Assembly: GCA_963769255.1 (NCBI GenBank) | Contig: CAVYKV010000001.1 | Location: 744,001-808,000, forward strand | DNA: 64,000 nucleotides | Origin: JAKACA01 sp963769255 | Lineage (GTDB): Bacteria > Actinomycetota > Acidimicrobiia > Acidimicrobiales > Bog-793 | Reading direction: 5' to 3' | Shown: in pieces, positions 53,772 to 64,000 of the stretch | Position numbering within the stretch: position 1 is the stretch's first letter | Layout of the letters: every line of letters begins with the position of its first letter | The notes under the pieces: model-generated | Database searches by the model: none | What the model was told of the DNA's origin: nothing | What the model saw: the letters and a program-made list of their open reading frames with translations, nothing else | Translations under genes and position numbers: made by a program

Positions 53772-53815
53772 CCGCGATGCCGGTGAGTGACGGGCCGAGC
53801 GACGGAGAGTCCCGC

Positions 53816-54124
53816 ATGCCCGAGAACGCCGCAGTCCTTCAGGAGGAGCGGTTGCTTCTCACCCTCGAAGAGGCGGCACGGCGCCTGTCTGTCGGCAGGA
53901 CGACGCTGTACGAGTTGGCGGCAGGCGGGCAGCTGCAGACCGTCACGATCGGCCGATGCCGGCGGGTGCCGCTGAGCTCGCTCAACTCCTTCGTGGAGCA
54001 GCTGACGTCCGAGAGCAGAGTTGAACCGAATGAAGTCGATCAGGTCGAAGCGGCCCAAGGGCGGGCATCGCCGACACACCCTCGGCGTACGATGAGGACG
54101 TTCCTTGGCCGCGGTCGATCCTGA
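53816..54124 (+). CDS. excisionase-like helix-turn-helix protein
   Basis: This is a 102-aa protein beginning MPENAAVLQEERLLLTLEEAARRL. The segment LTLEEAARRLSVGRTTLYELAAGGQL is the MerR-like HTH_17 domain of excisionases and recombination directionality factors. The ATG at 53816 has GGAGAG 6 bases upstream; earlier starts at 53768 or 53777 lack one. It lies 96 bases before the integrase, the usual place for an xis gene. Confidence 0.75.
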   Translation: MPENAAVLQEERLLLTLEEAARRLSVGRTTLYELAAGGQLQTVTIGRCRRVPLSSLNSFVEQLTSESRVEPNEVDQVEAAQGRASPTHPRRTMRTFLGRGRS

Positions 54125-54184
54125 GTCTGATCGTGCGAAGGAACCATTGTCGGCCCCGAGCGCCGGCCCTTCTCATACGGGATG

Positions 54185-54200
54185 CGCCCCGTACGGGGCG
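54185..54200. promoter_or_regulatory. 16-bp perfect palindrome before the integrase
   Basis: CGCCCCGTACGGGGCG is a perfect palindrome ending 20 bases before the integrase ATG. It could be an operator for integrase control or an RNA hairpin near its ribosome site. Confidence 0.5.
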
Positions 54201-54220
54201 AAGGTTGACAGGAGGACGCC

Positions 54221-55510
<1,290 letters not shown>

Positions 55511-55669
55511 GGGGGCTCAGCCACGATAGCTGGCGGCCGTTCGGACGCAGGCGGAGGCGTCCGGCGACCGTGGCTTTGGCAGTTCTGACGGTGGATCCGG
55601 GACATCTGTGTCCCAACGGACCACCCAGAATGCCGAAGCCCGCCCGCTACCGCCCCCGGCCCGCCAAGG

Positions 55670-56110
55670 TCACACCAGCCAGGCGCCGCCCTTCATGACG
55701 TCCCGCCCCTCGATCTCCTCGACGCTCCGCCACACCTGGATGCGGGTCGGCGCCAGGAGGATCATCACGAAGGCCTCGTGCTCCTCCCGCGGGTCCCACC
55801 CGGTCCGGGCGACGTAGCTCGCCATGATCGCCTCCTCCGCCTCTGCGGCCGGCACGGTCCGGGCACGAGCGTCGATCATCACGACGTCTCGGCTGTCCCC
55901 GACGGCCAAGCGGGCAATCGGCCGGGCGGCGAGGTTGCGGGCCGTCACGGCAGCGGCCGGCGTGGCCGCGATCACCTGCACGCCGTCCCAGCCGAGCGAC
56001 AGCGGCACGAGGTAGGGCTTGCCTTCAGCGCTCGCCGTCGCGACCCAGACGTCGATCTCGTGCTCGAGCCGATCGAGGGCGTGCGCCTTTCGCTCCACCG
56101 CGGTTCGCAT
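55670..56110 (-). CDS. PNPOx-fold (pyridoxamine oxidase/F420-type) protein
   Basis: This is a 146-aa split-barrel protein with DVWVATASAEGKPYLVPLSLGWDG (about residues 19-42), ARPIARLAVGDSRDVVMIDARAR and a C-terminal IQVWRSVEE. The family includes FMN- or F420-dependent reductases and heme-associated proteins. Many actinobacterial members use F420. The ATG at 56110 is taken; the frame is open to a TTG at 56125. The specific substrate is unknown. Confidence 0.7.
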   Translation of the reverse strand: MRTAVERKAHALDRLEHEIDVWVATASAEGKPYLVPLSLGWDGVQVIAATPAAAVTARNLAARPIARLAVGDSRDVVMIDARARTVPAAEAEEAIMASYVARTGWDPREEHEAFVMILLAPTRIQVWRSVEEIEGRDVMKGGAWLV

Positions 56111-56133
56111 CACCGGACCAGGCAATCACACCA

Positions 56134-56610
56134 CTACCTCGGACGGGCGGCGCCGGCGCCGGCGACCCCGAGATCAGCGAAGAGCTGAGTGCAGAACGAT
56201 CCGAGCTCCAGGCCGGCGATCGCCGGAAGGCTGAACCACGCCGCCCGGTCGACCTCGTCGTCGTCGGGGCGCAGTTCGCCCGATACGACACGGGCGTCGT
56301 AGACGGTCGCCACGTAGGCGACTCGATCGCCGGTGCCGTAGATGACCTCGTAGCCGGTCCCGCCCACGGCGCCGACGAGAGGGCCGAGCTCGACGTCGAG
56401 GCCGGTCTCCTCCCGGCACTCGCGGACGGCGGCCGCCGCCGGCGACTCGCCGGGGTCGACGGCGCCTCCCACGCAGCCCCAGAGCTTCGTGTCGGCGTGC
56501 CGTACGAGCAGGAGCCGATCGGCATCGTCGCGAGGAAGGACCACGACGGCCGGCATGAGAAGAAGGCGCGGCCCAATCACCTCGCGCAGAAGGCGCACGT
56601 ACTCCGACAT
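56134..56610 (-). CDS. Nudix hydrolase
   Basis: This is a 158-aa protein with a Nudix box GGAVDPGESPAAAAVRECRE followed by ETGLDVEL (about residues 48-76), matching GX5EX7REUXEEXGU. It hydrolyses nucleoside diphosphates linked to another moiety, as house-cleaning or signalling. The ATG at 56610 begins MSEYVRLLREVIGP; the long upstream frame is a shadow of the acyl-CoA ligase. It is divergent from the ligase. Confidence 0.85.
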   Translation of the reverse strand: MSEYVRLLREVIGPRLLLMPAVVVLPRDDADRLLLVRHADTKLWGCVGGAVDPGESPAAAAVRECREETGLDVELGPLVGAVGGTGYEVIYGTGDRVAYVATVYDARVVSGELRPDDDEVDRAAWFSLPAIAGLELGSFCTQLFADLGVAGAGAARPR

Positions 56611-56727
56611 GGGCACGCGCCCGAACCTACCGGACCCGAACCGAGTCGAGCAGGAGTCGGCAACGAACCTCGGCAAGCCCCCGAGGCGTAGCGTTCTCGG
56701 AGGGTCACCGTCCGGGAGGGAGATGGG

Positions 56728-58377
56728 ATGTCGAGCGAGCTGTCCTACGAGTCCGGGCCGTCCCCCGTCCCCCTGCTCGGGCAGACCATCGGCGAGAACC
56801 TGGAGGCGACGGTGCGGCGCTTCCCGGACCGCGAGGCCCTCGTCGACTGTCCCTCGCAGCGGCGATGGACCTACCGACAGCTCGACGGGGACGTCAACGC
56901 CCTCGCACGTGGACTGCTCGCCCGAGGGCTCTCGAAGGGCGATCGGGTCGGTATCTGGTCGCCGAACAATGCCGAATGGGTGCTCCTGCAGTACGCCACG
57001 GCCAAGATCGGCGTGATCCTCGTCAACGTCAACCCCGCCTACCGCGCTCACGAGCTCTCCTATGTCGTCGAGCAGTCGGGCGTCAGCGTGCTGGTCACCT
57101 CGCCCACTACGGAGCACTGTGACTACCCGGCGATGGCGGAGGCCGCCAAGGCGAGCTGCTCCGGGCTCGGCGACGTCGTCGTGATCGGAACCGATGGCTG
57201 GGACCTTCTCGTCGCCGACGGAGCCTCGGTTCCCGAGGAGGCGATCGGTGAGCGGGCGGCGACGCTCAGCTTCGACGACGCCATCAACATCCAGTACACG
57301 TCCGGCACGACGGGGTTCCCGAAGGGTGCGACGCTCTCGCACCACAACATCTTGAACAACGGCTTCTTCGTGGGCGAGCTCATCGGCTATTCGGAGCTCG
57401 ACCGCGTTTGCCTGCCCGTCCCCTTGTACCACTGCTTCGGAATGGTCATGGGCAACCTCGGTGCCACGTCGCACGGATCCTGCATCGTCATCCCGGCGCC
57501 GTCCTTCGACGCCGCGGCCACGCTCAGTGCGGTGGCAGCCGAGCACTGCACTTCCCTCTACGGGGTGCCGACGATGTTCATCGCCGAGCTCAACCACCCC
57601 AGCCTTCCCAGCCTCGATCTCTCCTCCCTGCGGACGGGCATCATGGCCGGATCGCCCTGCCCGGTCGAGGTCATGAAACGAGTCATCGCCGAGATGAACA
57701 TGACCGAGGTGTCGATCTGCTACGGGATGACCGAGACGGCGCCCGTCTCGACGCAGACGCGGATGGACGACGACCTCGACCGGCGTACGGCCACGGTGGG
57801 TCGGGTCATGCCCCACCTCGAAGTGAAGGTGATCGACCCCGCCAGCGGCCTTACACAGCGGCGGGGCGAGCCAGGAGAGCTCTGCACGCGGGGCTACTCC
57901 GTGATGCTCGGCTACTGGGACAACGAGACCGCCACCAGCCAGGCGATCGACGGCGCCCGCTGGATGCACACGGGCGACCTCGCCGTCATGCGTGACGACG
58001 GGTACGTGAACATCGTCGGGCGCATCAAGGACATGGTGATCCGCGGCGGCGAGAACATCTACCCGAGGGAGTTGGAGGAGTTCCTCTACGGTCATCCGGA
58101 CATCGTCGACGTCCAAGTGGTGGGGGTGCCGGACGCCCGCTACGGCGAGGAGCTGTGCGCCTGGATACGCCTGCGGGAAGGGGCGGAACCCCTCACCGTC
58201 GAGTCGCTCCGGGAGTTCTGTGCCGGGCGTCTCGCCCACTACAAGATCCCGAAGTACGTCTACCTCGCCGAGGAATTCCCCATGACGGTGACCGGCAAGG
58301 TCCGCAAGGTCGAGATGCGAGAGCGCTCGGTCGAGCTCTTCGGCCTGCAGGAGGCCGCCCGGATCCGGCATGCCTGA
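56728..58377 (+). CDS. acyl-CoA synthetase (AMP-forming, fatty-acid CoA ligase)
   Basis: This is a 549-aa ANL-family enzyme with P-loop YTSGTTGFPKGAT (about residue 190), YGMTETAPVS (about 331), the GRIKDMVIRGGENIYP hinge (about 430) and the C-terminal catalytic Lys in TVTGKVRKVEMR (about 526). It adenylates a carboxylic acid and makes its CoA ester. The sequence resembles medium-chain or long-chain FadD proteins. The ATG at 56728 follows GGGAGGGAG. Confidence 0.9.
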   Translation: MSSELSYESGPSPVPLLGQTIGENLEATVRRFPDREALVDCPSQRRWTYRQLDGDVNALARGLLARGLSKGDRVGIWSPNNAEWVLLQYATAKIGVILVNVNPAYRAHELSYVVEQSGVSVLVTSPTTEHCDYPAMAEAAKASCSGLGDVVVIGTDGWDLLVADGASVPEEAIGERAATLSFDDAINIQYTSGTTGFPKGATLSHHNILNNGFFVGELIGYSELDRVCLPVPLYHCFGMVMGNLGATSHGSCIVIPAPSFDAAATLSAVAAEHCTSLYGVPTMFIAELNHPSLPSLDLSSLRTGIMAGSPCPVEVMKRVIAEMNMTEVSICYGMTETAPVSTQTRMDDDLDRRTATVGRVMPHLEVKVIDPASGLTQRRGEPGELCTRGYSVMLGYWDNETATSQAIDGARWMHTGDLAVMRDDGYVNIVGRIKDMVIRGGENIYPRELEEFLYGHPDIVDVQVVGVPDARYGEELCAWIRLREGAEPLTVESLREFCAGRLAHYKIPKYVYLAEEFPMTVTGKVRKVEMRERSVELFGLQEAARIRHA

Positions 58378-58438
58378 AGGGCGTCGTGAGCCATGCCGGA
58401 GCGGCCGTCGGGGAAGGGGTCGGGGAGGAGGAGAGGAG

Positions 58439-58512
58439 TCGGGGAGGCGGGATTTGAACCCGCGGCCTCCTGCTCCCAAAGCAGGCGCGCTGCCAAGCTG
58501 CGCTACTCCCCG
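58439..58512 (-). tRNA. tRNA-Pro (anticodon UGG)
   Basis: On the minus strand CGGGGAGTAGCGCAGCTTGG begins a cloverleaf with acceptor stem CGGGGAG/CTCCCCG, anticodon loop CTTTGGG and T loop TTCAAAT. The discriminator A is at 58439; CCA is not encoded. Confidence 0.95.
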
Positions 58513-58654
58513 GACCGCTCCGGAGTATAGGGCGACGCCACCTTCGGGCAGGAGAGGGGGCGCCCGGTAGCATGGGGTGCGGAGCGCCGGGAAGCCTGGT
58601 CGGCATCGTGTCGGTAGGGGTCCGAGTCATGGACCGAACCATCTGAGGAGAGCG

Positions 58655-60220
58655 ATGCCGCGAGACGACGCAGTCCACGCCACCGGCGTGTCGCGCCTCC
58701 CGCCCTCGCGCCGCCCTCCCCGCGGCACGGCCCGCCTGCTGCCGCAGCGGCTGCGCCGGCTCGGCTGGCAGCGCGAGGAGTTGCGCACGACCCTCTGGCT
58801 CGTTCCTACGGTGCTCGTGGTGGCGAGCCTCGGGCTCTTCGTCATCACCTATGCGGTCGACTCCGCCGCCTACCACCACCACCTGAGCTACCCGTTCTGG
58901 ATCCGCACGCTGAGCGCCGACGCCGCCCGCCAGGTCCTCATCGCCATCGCCGCCGCCGTCATCACCGTCGTGGGCGTCGTCTTCTCGATCACCATCCTCG
59001 CCCTCACGCTCGCCTCGCAGCAGTTCGGGCCCCGCATGATGCGCAACTTCGTGCGGGACGTGGGCACGCAGCTGACGCTCGGAGTCTGGGTGGCGACCTT
59101 CGTCTACTCGGTGCTGGCCCTCGGTTCGATCTCGGCCGGCTCCGGTCCCCTCGGCGACTTCGTCCCGGACCTGTCCGTCTCGGTCGCAGAGGCGCTCCTC
59201 TTCGTCGACGTCGCCGTGCTCATCTACTTCATCCACCACGTCGCCAAGTCCATCCAGCTGCCGGAGGTGATCGCCGGGATCGCCGACGACCTCGTCTCCG
59301 CGGTAGACCTGGAGTTCCCGACGCCGGCCACCGCATCGGGATCCCAGGCCACGGAGGCATCGGGGGCGGAGCTGCAGCGCATCAACCACCTCCTCGACGA
59401 GGCGGGAGCCGCCATGCCGGCGCTCGACAGCGGCTACCTCCAGTTCGTGGCCTTCGGGCAGCTCGTCCAGATCGCCGAGGACGCCGGCGCCGTCATCCGG
59501 CTGTCCCATCGTCCCGGGCACTTCGTGGTCGCAGGGCTGCCCCTCGGCACGGTCTGGCCGGCGGCAGCCGTCCGGACGGTGGAACAGGCGCTCGCCCACT
59601 CGCACGTAACGGGGCCGCACCGTACCCTCATCCAGGATCCGGTCTTCGCCATCGACCAGCTCGTGGAGATCGCCATCCGGGCGCTGTCGCCCGCCGTGAA
59701 CGACACCTTCACGGCGCTCACCTGTATCGACTGGCTCTCCGCCGGGCTCAGCCGCATCTCCGGGCGCCTCCTGTCGGAAGGCGTCTATCTCGACCGGGCA
59801 GGGGAGATCCGCCTCATCGAGCTGGCGCCGAGCTACGAGCGCATGGTCGATCGCGCCTTCGACAAGGTTCGCCAGGCGGGCGGCGCCATGCCCGCCGTCG
59901 TCATCCGGATGCTGGACGCCCTCTCCCGCGTCGTCGAGCACACCGTGGAGCCGGCCCAGCAAGAGGTCCTCGCCCGACAGGCGGACATGATCCTGCGCGG
60001 CGCCGAGGCGGCGGGCATGGAGCCGAAAGACCTGGACGACGTGCGCGGCCGTTACGAGCACTTCTCGGCCGCCTCGGCGGCGGCAGGCGGCGGAAGCCCG
60101 GCAACCGGCCTCCGGCGGGCGGTCGATCCGAGCGAGCTGCCTGAACAGGATGTTTCGTCTGGCACGGCAGCCTCCGGGCGGCCGGGATCGCTGACGGCCG
60201 GCCGAGCGGGCGACCGGTAG
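58655..60220 (+). CDS. DUF2254 membrane protein
   Basis: This is a 521-aa protein beginning MPRDDAVHATGVSRLPP, with GAGGAG upstream. It has about four N-terminal transmembrane helices (LWLVPTVLVVASLGLFVITYAV, VLIAIAAAVITVVGVVFSITILAL, LTLGVWVATFVYSVLALGS, ALLFVDVAVLIYFIHHVA). A large cytoplasmic domain with SPAVNDTFTALTCIDWL follows, the DUF2254 pattern. Molecular function is unknown. It precedes tig by 12 bases but is probably a separate unit. Confidence 0.82.
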   Translation: MPRDDAVHATGVSRLPPSRRPPRGTARLLPQRLRRLGWQREELRTTLWLVPTVLVVASLGLFVITYAVDSAAYHHHLSYPFWIRTLSADAARQVLIAIAAAVITVVGVVFSITILALTLASQQFGPRMMRNFVRDVGTQLTLGVWVATFVYSVLALGSISAGSGPLGDFVPDLSVSVAEALLFVDVAVLIYFIHHVAKSIQLPEVIAGIADDLVSAVDLEFPTPATASGSQATEASGAELQRINHLLDEAGAAMPALDSGYLQFVAFGQLVQIAEDAGAVIRLSHRPGHFVVAGLPLGTVWPAAAVRTVEQALAHSHVTGPHRTLIQDPVFAIDQLVEIAIRALSPAVNDTFTALTCIDWLSAGLSRISGRLLSEGVYLDRAGEIRLIELAPSYERMVDRAFDKVRQAGGAMPAVVIRMLDALSRVVEHTVEPAQQEVLARQADMILRGAEAAGMEPKDLDDVRGRYEHFSAASAAAGGGSPATGLRRAVDPSELPEQDVSSGTAASGRPGSLTAGRAGDR

Positions 60221-60232
60221 AATCCCCCGGCC

Positions 60233-61669
60233 ATGCGCTCCACCGCTGAGGTACTCGAAGGCAACAGGGTCAAGATCTCGGTCGAGGTCGACGAAGACGA
60301 GCTGAAGGCTGCCGTCGACGACACCTTCAAGCGGCTGCAGCGCGAAGTGAGCGTCCCCGGGTTCCGTCCCGGCAAGGTGCCCCGACGCCTCCTCGAGGTG
60401 CGCATGGGTGGTAAGGCGATCCGCGAGGAGGTCATCCGGCACGCCCTGCCCGACTACTACGCCCAAGCGGTGGAGGAGGCGAAGCTCGACACGATCGCCG
60501 CTCCGGAGATCGACATCACTTCGGGCGAGGAGGAAGGACCCTTGGCCTTCGACGCCGTCGTCGAAGTGAGGCCGAAGGTCTCGGTCGGCGGCTACGAGGG
60601 GCTCGTCGTAACGGTGCCCTCGCCGGAGGTGAGCGACGAGGATCTCGACGCCCAGATCGACCGCATGCGCGAGCAGTTCGCCGAGCTGGCCGATGTCGAG
60701 CGCCCCGCCCGCGACGGCGACGTCGTCACCGTCGACGTGGGCGCCACCCGTGGGGGTGAGCCGGTCGAGGACCTGGCGACGACGGATTTCGTCTACGAGG
60801 TGGGCAGCGGCATGCTCGCCGAAGGCGCCGACGAGCAGCTGCGGGGGGCAAAGGCCGGGGACATCCTCGTCATCGAGGCCAACGAGGCACCGGGCGGCGC
60901 CGCCGAGCTCAAGATCCTCGTCAAGCAGGTGCGGGAAAAGGTCCTGCCGGCCGCCGACGACGAGTGGGCGTCCGACGCCTCCGAGTTCGACACGCTCGCC
61001 GAGTTGCGCACGGATCTCGCCAAGCGCATGACGGCGCTGCGAACGCTGCAAGCGAGGCTCGCCCTCCGCGAGCAGGCCATCGAGGCCCTGGCGGCGCTCG
61101 TGCCCGAAGAGATGCCCGAGACCCTCGTGAGCGAGGCGACCCAGCGGATGCTCTCGTCCTTCCTGCGACAGCTCGATGCCCGCAAGATCGGTCTCGAGCA
61201 GTACCTGGCAGCCCGCGAGCAGGAGCCCGATCAGCTGCTGGCCGAGCTGAAGGAGCAAGCCACCGAGCAGGTGCGCGCCGATCTGGCCCTCCGGGCACTC
61301 GCCGACGCCGAGGAGCTCGAGGTGTCGGACGACGAGTTGGCCGCCGAGATACAACGCCTCGCCGACGACTCGGACCGTTCCGCCGCCGACGTCGCCCGCC
61401 AGGTAGCGGAGGGAACGGGACTGGAGCGGCTACGCTCTGATCTCAGGAGTTCGAAGGCGGTCGAGTGGTTGCTCGATCACGTCGAAGTCGTAGACGAGCA
61501 AGGGAACCCGATGGATCGAGCGTTGCTGCTGGAGCACGAGGACCCCTCGGGTGAGACAGAAATGACCACGACAGACGACACCGCCGAGGACGCTGCCGGC
61601 GGCAGCGACGAGGCAGCGGCCGAAGCGCCGGACGACAACGACAACGACACGAAGGAGGGTCGGGATTGA
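60233..61669 (+). CDS. tig: trigger factor
   Basis: This is a 478-aa ribosome-associated chaperone. The N-terminal ribosome-binding signature VPGFRPGKVPRRLLEVRMG is at about residues 41-59, a PPIase domain follows (VVTVDVGATRGGEPV), and the C-terminal helical arms are present. An acidic, low-complexity tail (about 440-478) is typical of actinobacterial homologues. The stop overlaps the clpP start. Confidence 0.95.
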   Translation: MRSTAEVLEGNRVKISVEVDEDELKAAVDDTFKRLQREVSVPGFRPGKVPRRLLEVRMGGKAIREEVIRHALPDYYAQAVEEAKLDTIAAPEIDITSGEEEGPLAFDAVVEVRPKVSVGGYEGLVVTVPSPEVSDEDLDAQIDRMREQFAELADVERPARDGDVVTVDVGATRGGEPVEDLATTDFVYEVGSGMLAEGADEQLRGAKAGDILVIEANEAPGGAAELKILVKQVREKVLPAADDEWASDASEFDTLAELRTDLAKRMTALRTLQARLALREQAIEALAALVPEEMPETLVSEATQRMLSSFLRQLDARKIGLEQYLAAREQEPDQLLAELKEQATEQVRADLALRALADAEELEVSDDELAAEIQRLADDSDRSAADVARQVAEGTGLERLRSDLRSSKAVEWLLDHVEVVDEQGNPMDRALLLEHEDPSGETEMTTTDDTAEDAAGGSDEAAAEAPDDNDNDTKEGRD

Positions 61670-62298
61670 GGGCGTACAACTACCTCGTTCCGACGGTCGT
61701 CGAGCAGTCGAGCCGCGGAGAGCGCGCCTACGACCTGTACTCGCGGCTGCTGCGGGAGCGCATCATCTTCATCGGGACGCCGATCGACGACACGATCGCC
61801 AACCTCGTGTGCGCGCAGATGCTGTTTCTCGAGTCGGAGGACTCCGACAAGGACATCAACATCTACATCAACTCTCCCGGCGGCGACATCACCGCCCTCT
61901 TCGCCATCTACGACACGATGAAGTACGTGCGACCCGACAAGTCGACGTTCTGCTTCGGTCAGGCGGCCTCCGCCGCCGCCGTCCTGCTCGCAGCAGGCAC
62001 GAAGGGGAAGCGCTTCGCCCTCCCGCACGCTCGCATCCTCTTGCACCAGCCCTACGGCGGAGCGGCCGGGCAGGCGACGGACATCGAACTGCAGGCAAAG
62101 GAGATCCTGCGGATGCGGGACATCCTGAACGAGATGCTGGCGCACGACACGGGCCAGGACGAGGAGAAGATTCAGAGCGACACCGACCGCGACTTCATCA
62201 TGAGCGCGGACGAGGCCCAGGCGTACGGTGTCATCGACGAGGTGATCACGAACCGGGAAGCCATCGGTAGCGCCATCGCTGCCGTCGGCGCTGCCTGA
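61666..62298 (+). CDS. clpP: ATP-dependent Clp protease proteolytic subunit
   Basis: This is a 210-aa serine protease with nucleophile Ser in FGQAASAAAVLLAAG (about residue 101), His in ILLHQPYGG (about 126) and Asp in TDRDFIMSADEA (about 175). It starts at TTG 61666 (TTGA overlap with tig). It assembles into a 14-mer that degrades substrates unfolded by ClpX, encoded 13 bases downstream. Confidence 0.95.
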   Translation: MRAYNYLVPTVVEQSSRGERAYDLYSRLLRERIIFIGTPIDDTIANLVCAQMLFLESEDSDKDINIYINSPGGDITALFAIYDTMKYVRPDKSTFCFGQAASAAAVLLAAGTKGKRFALPHARILLHQPYGGAAGQATDIELQAKEILRMRDILNEMLAHDTGQDEEKIQSDTDRDFIMSADEAQAYGVIDEVITNREAIGSAIAAVGAA

Positions 62299-62311
62299 CA
62301 AGGGGGAGAAG

Positions 62312-63592
<1,281 letters not shown>

Positions 63593-63673
63593 GTCGCCGC
63601 TGCGGCCACGGCCGGGCCGGCACGGGCGGCCCACCACCGATCGCCTTGCCTGCCCCTGCTGCTCGGACCGACC

Positions 63674-64000
63674 GTGCCCGATGAGGTCGGGCCCTTCTCA
63701 CCTCCCGCTGCCGGCCTGAAGGCCAGCATCGGGGAGGCGCTCGCCTGGCTCGACCGGCACGTCAATCTCGAGGCCATCGAGTCCGGCAAGGCCGGGCGCC
63801 ATGCCCTCCCAACGCTCGACCGCATCGCCGCTCTCATGAAGGTGTTGGGCGACCCTCAGGCGTCCTACCCGGTCGTGCACATCACTGGCACGAACGGCAA
63901 GGGATCGACGGCGCGCATGTGCACCTCCCTCCTCACGGCGGCAGGGCTCAACCCGGGCCTCTACACGAGCCCTCATCTCGAGACGATCAACGAGCGCATC
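63674..64000 (+). CDS. folC: folylpolyglutamate synthase, 5' part (runs off the window)
   Basis: The frame is open from GTG 63674 to the window end (109 codons). ASIGEALAWLDRHVNLE and LPTLDRIAALMKVLGDPQ are followed by the Mur-ligase-type P-loop VHITGTNGKGSTARMC, TAAGLNPGLYTSPHLETINERI. FolC adds glutamates to folate (and may make dihydrofolate). Position after clpX matches other actinobacteria. Confidence 0.9.
   Translation, partial: MPDEVGPFSPPAAGLKASIGEALAWLDRHVNLEAIESGKAGRHALPTLDRIAALMKVLGDPQASYPVVHITGTNGKGSTARMCTSLLTAAGLNPGLYTSPHLETINERI

Noticed and set aside
58193..61354. A 1053-codon minus-strand frame
   Set aside because: It is antisense to tig, the DUF2254 gene and tRNA-Pro; typical high-GC shadow.

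Overview
The window is high-GC, densely packed actinobacterial chromosome. GC-rich codon third positions, frequent GTG/TTG starts, many ATGA or GTGA gene overlaps and the order tig-clpP-clpX-folC all fit Actinomycetota. A soil or water lineage such as Acidimicrobiia is my guess, but nothing here fixes the genus.

Layout. (1) 1-4677: acyl-CoA genes: a DUF35 Zn-ribbon/OB protein, its thiolase-like partner, an enoyl-CoA hydratase and an ADP-forming acyl-CoA synthetase. (2) 4770-21157: a catabolic island for a pyridine compound. It encodes a molybdenum hydroxylase (large subunit at 7497; FAD, SRPBCC and 2Fe-2S subunits at 19069-21157), a 2,5-dihydroxypyridine dioxygenase (NicX type), an N-formylmaleamate deformylase (NicD type), an amidase, an NCS1 permease, GntR and IclR regulators, and two proteins that look like the halves of a PEP-synthase/phenylphosphate-synthase enzyme. 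The gene set resembles the 3-hydroxypyridine route described in Ensifer. (3) 21168-33592: FtsH, a secreted FAD oxidoreductase, a secreted protein with four exact-period 420-bp repeats, a GbsR/MarR regulator with a DrrAB-type ABC exporter, an ECF sigma factor with a membrane partner, a HicAB pair with broken hicA, and a lipoprotein with Asp-box repeats. (4) 34241-55482: a roughly 21.2-kb integrated element bounded by identical 44-bp copies of the 3' part of tRNA-Gly(UCC). It carries a small ribbon-helix-helix-like ORF, a NERD-domain membrane protein, a CRISPR array of 65 full repeats plus one truncated repeat, a type I-C cas operon (cas3-cas5-cas8c-cas7-cas4-cas1-cas2), a MobF relaxase with a 12-bp repeat tract upstream, decayed toxin-antitoxin genes, an excisionase-like gene and a tyrosine integrase next to the tRNA. 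A decayed integrase just outside the left end shows that the same tRNA was used before. (5) 55670-64000: a PNPOx-fold protein, a Nudix hydrolase, an acyl-CoA ligase, tRNA-Pro, a DUF2254 protein, trigger factor, ClpP, ClpX and the start of FolC.

Two points stand out. The pyridine island joins a phosphotransfer-type enzyme pair to a molybdenum hydroxylase, which suggests substrate activation before ring hydroxylation. In the mobile element, the 44-bp att core is read in the same frame at both ends. Excision would therefore fuse the integrase in frame to the ORF at the left end and place the NERD gene downstream of it.

Most accessory genes are damaged (hicA, cas1, cas3, the integrase, a DUF433 antitoxin) while nearly all housekeeping and catabolic genes are intact. 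Whether this is real decay or sequencing error cannot be settled from the sequence alone.
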